64,000 nt of DNA from Phytohabitans maris (lineage in GTDB: Bacteria; Actinomycetota; Actinomycetes; Mycobacteriales; Micromonosporaceae). Shown here in pieces: positions 63,874 through 64,000 of this stretch. The stretch is taken from positions 24,029 through 88,028 of the forward strand of contig NZ_JAVHUY010000043.1 of assembly GCF_031085175.1 (NCBI RefSeq), in the 5' to 3' direction. Under the pieces are notes generated by a model that saw only the letters and a list, made by a program, of their open reading frames with translations, was not told where the DNA came from and did not search any database. Every line of letters starts with the position of its first letter. The first letter of the stretch is position 1. The position numbers and the translations under genes were made by a program.

Positions 63874-64000
63874 ACGATCTATTCCAAGGTATGAGCTACC
63901 GCGATGCCCGTCGCGGTCCGGACCCAACGCCACTCACACTGATTCGATCAAGGCCGTGAGCTGGGCACGCTCAGCAGCGTCAGGCTGTTGACCGGCCCGA

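Noticed and set aside
63874..64000. Possible C-terminal end of a gene entering from the right
   Set aside because: A short minus-strand frame ends here, but too little sequence is present to recognise anything.

Overview
The window is high-GC DNA with frequent GTG and TTG starts, stop/start overlaps of the ATGA or GTGA type, and DmdR/IdeR-type iron boxes. It is from an actinomycete; the sequence alone does not fix the genus.

Positions 1-39820 hold an iron-regulated nonribosomal siderophore locus. From left to right it contains: debris of an older NRPS region (an adenylation-domain remnant and a type II thioesterase remnant, 1-700); a fused two-half ABC exporter (730-4305, minus); an aldehyde dehydrogenase pseudogene; a tricarballylate-dehydrogenase-like flavoprotein behind a near-perfect iron box; NRPS-1 (6741-14267, minus); a tandem cupin-AraC regulator; a co-directional seven-gene uptake/export operon (16258-25651); a minus-strand precursor operon (ornithine-type N-monooxygenase, MbtH, PanD); and a plus-strand operon (methyltransferase, free aryl-carrier-type protein, NRPS-2 with thioesterase).

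The adenylation codes read from the sequence are beta-alanine-like (VDTLISFGDK) and serine (DVWHFSLVDK) in NRPS-1, and beta-alanine-like (VDTLVSFGDK) and hydroxyornithine-like (DAEDSGLINK) in NRPS-2. The locus carries its own aspartate decarboxylase (PanD) and N-hydroxylase to supply beta-alanine and N5-hydroxyornithine. At least seven iron-box-like sites lie in front of the transcription units. The architecture is unusual. Both NRPSs start with an EntF-type starter condensation domain whose catalytic HH pair is replaced by NV. NRPS-2 has a condensation domain followed by an epimerase-like region with no adenylation or carrier domain between. NRPS-1 has no thioesterase. A free aryl-carrier-like protein is present with no visible aryl-activating enzyme. 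I cannot match this set to a siderophore I know.

Positions about 39820-45000 form a boundary of broken pieces: an IS1380-type transposase remnant, an inositol-monophosphatase-like gene, a hypothetical gene, two methyltransferase pieces, a VOC fragment and a truncated amino-acid ABC permease coupled to a binding protein without a signal peptide. From about 45000 to the right end the window is ordinary actinobacterial chromosome: an ArsR-SRPBCC pair, an F420-type oxidoreductase, a sugar ABC importer with operator-like palindromes and a strong terminator, a YCII protein with an ECF sigma factor, a lipid kinase, a four-gene catabolic operon (Ldh2-type dehydrogenase, cupin, RidA, amidohydrolase), a Nudix hydrolase and a lipoprotein. 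No tRNA, rRNA or CRISPR array was seen.
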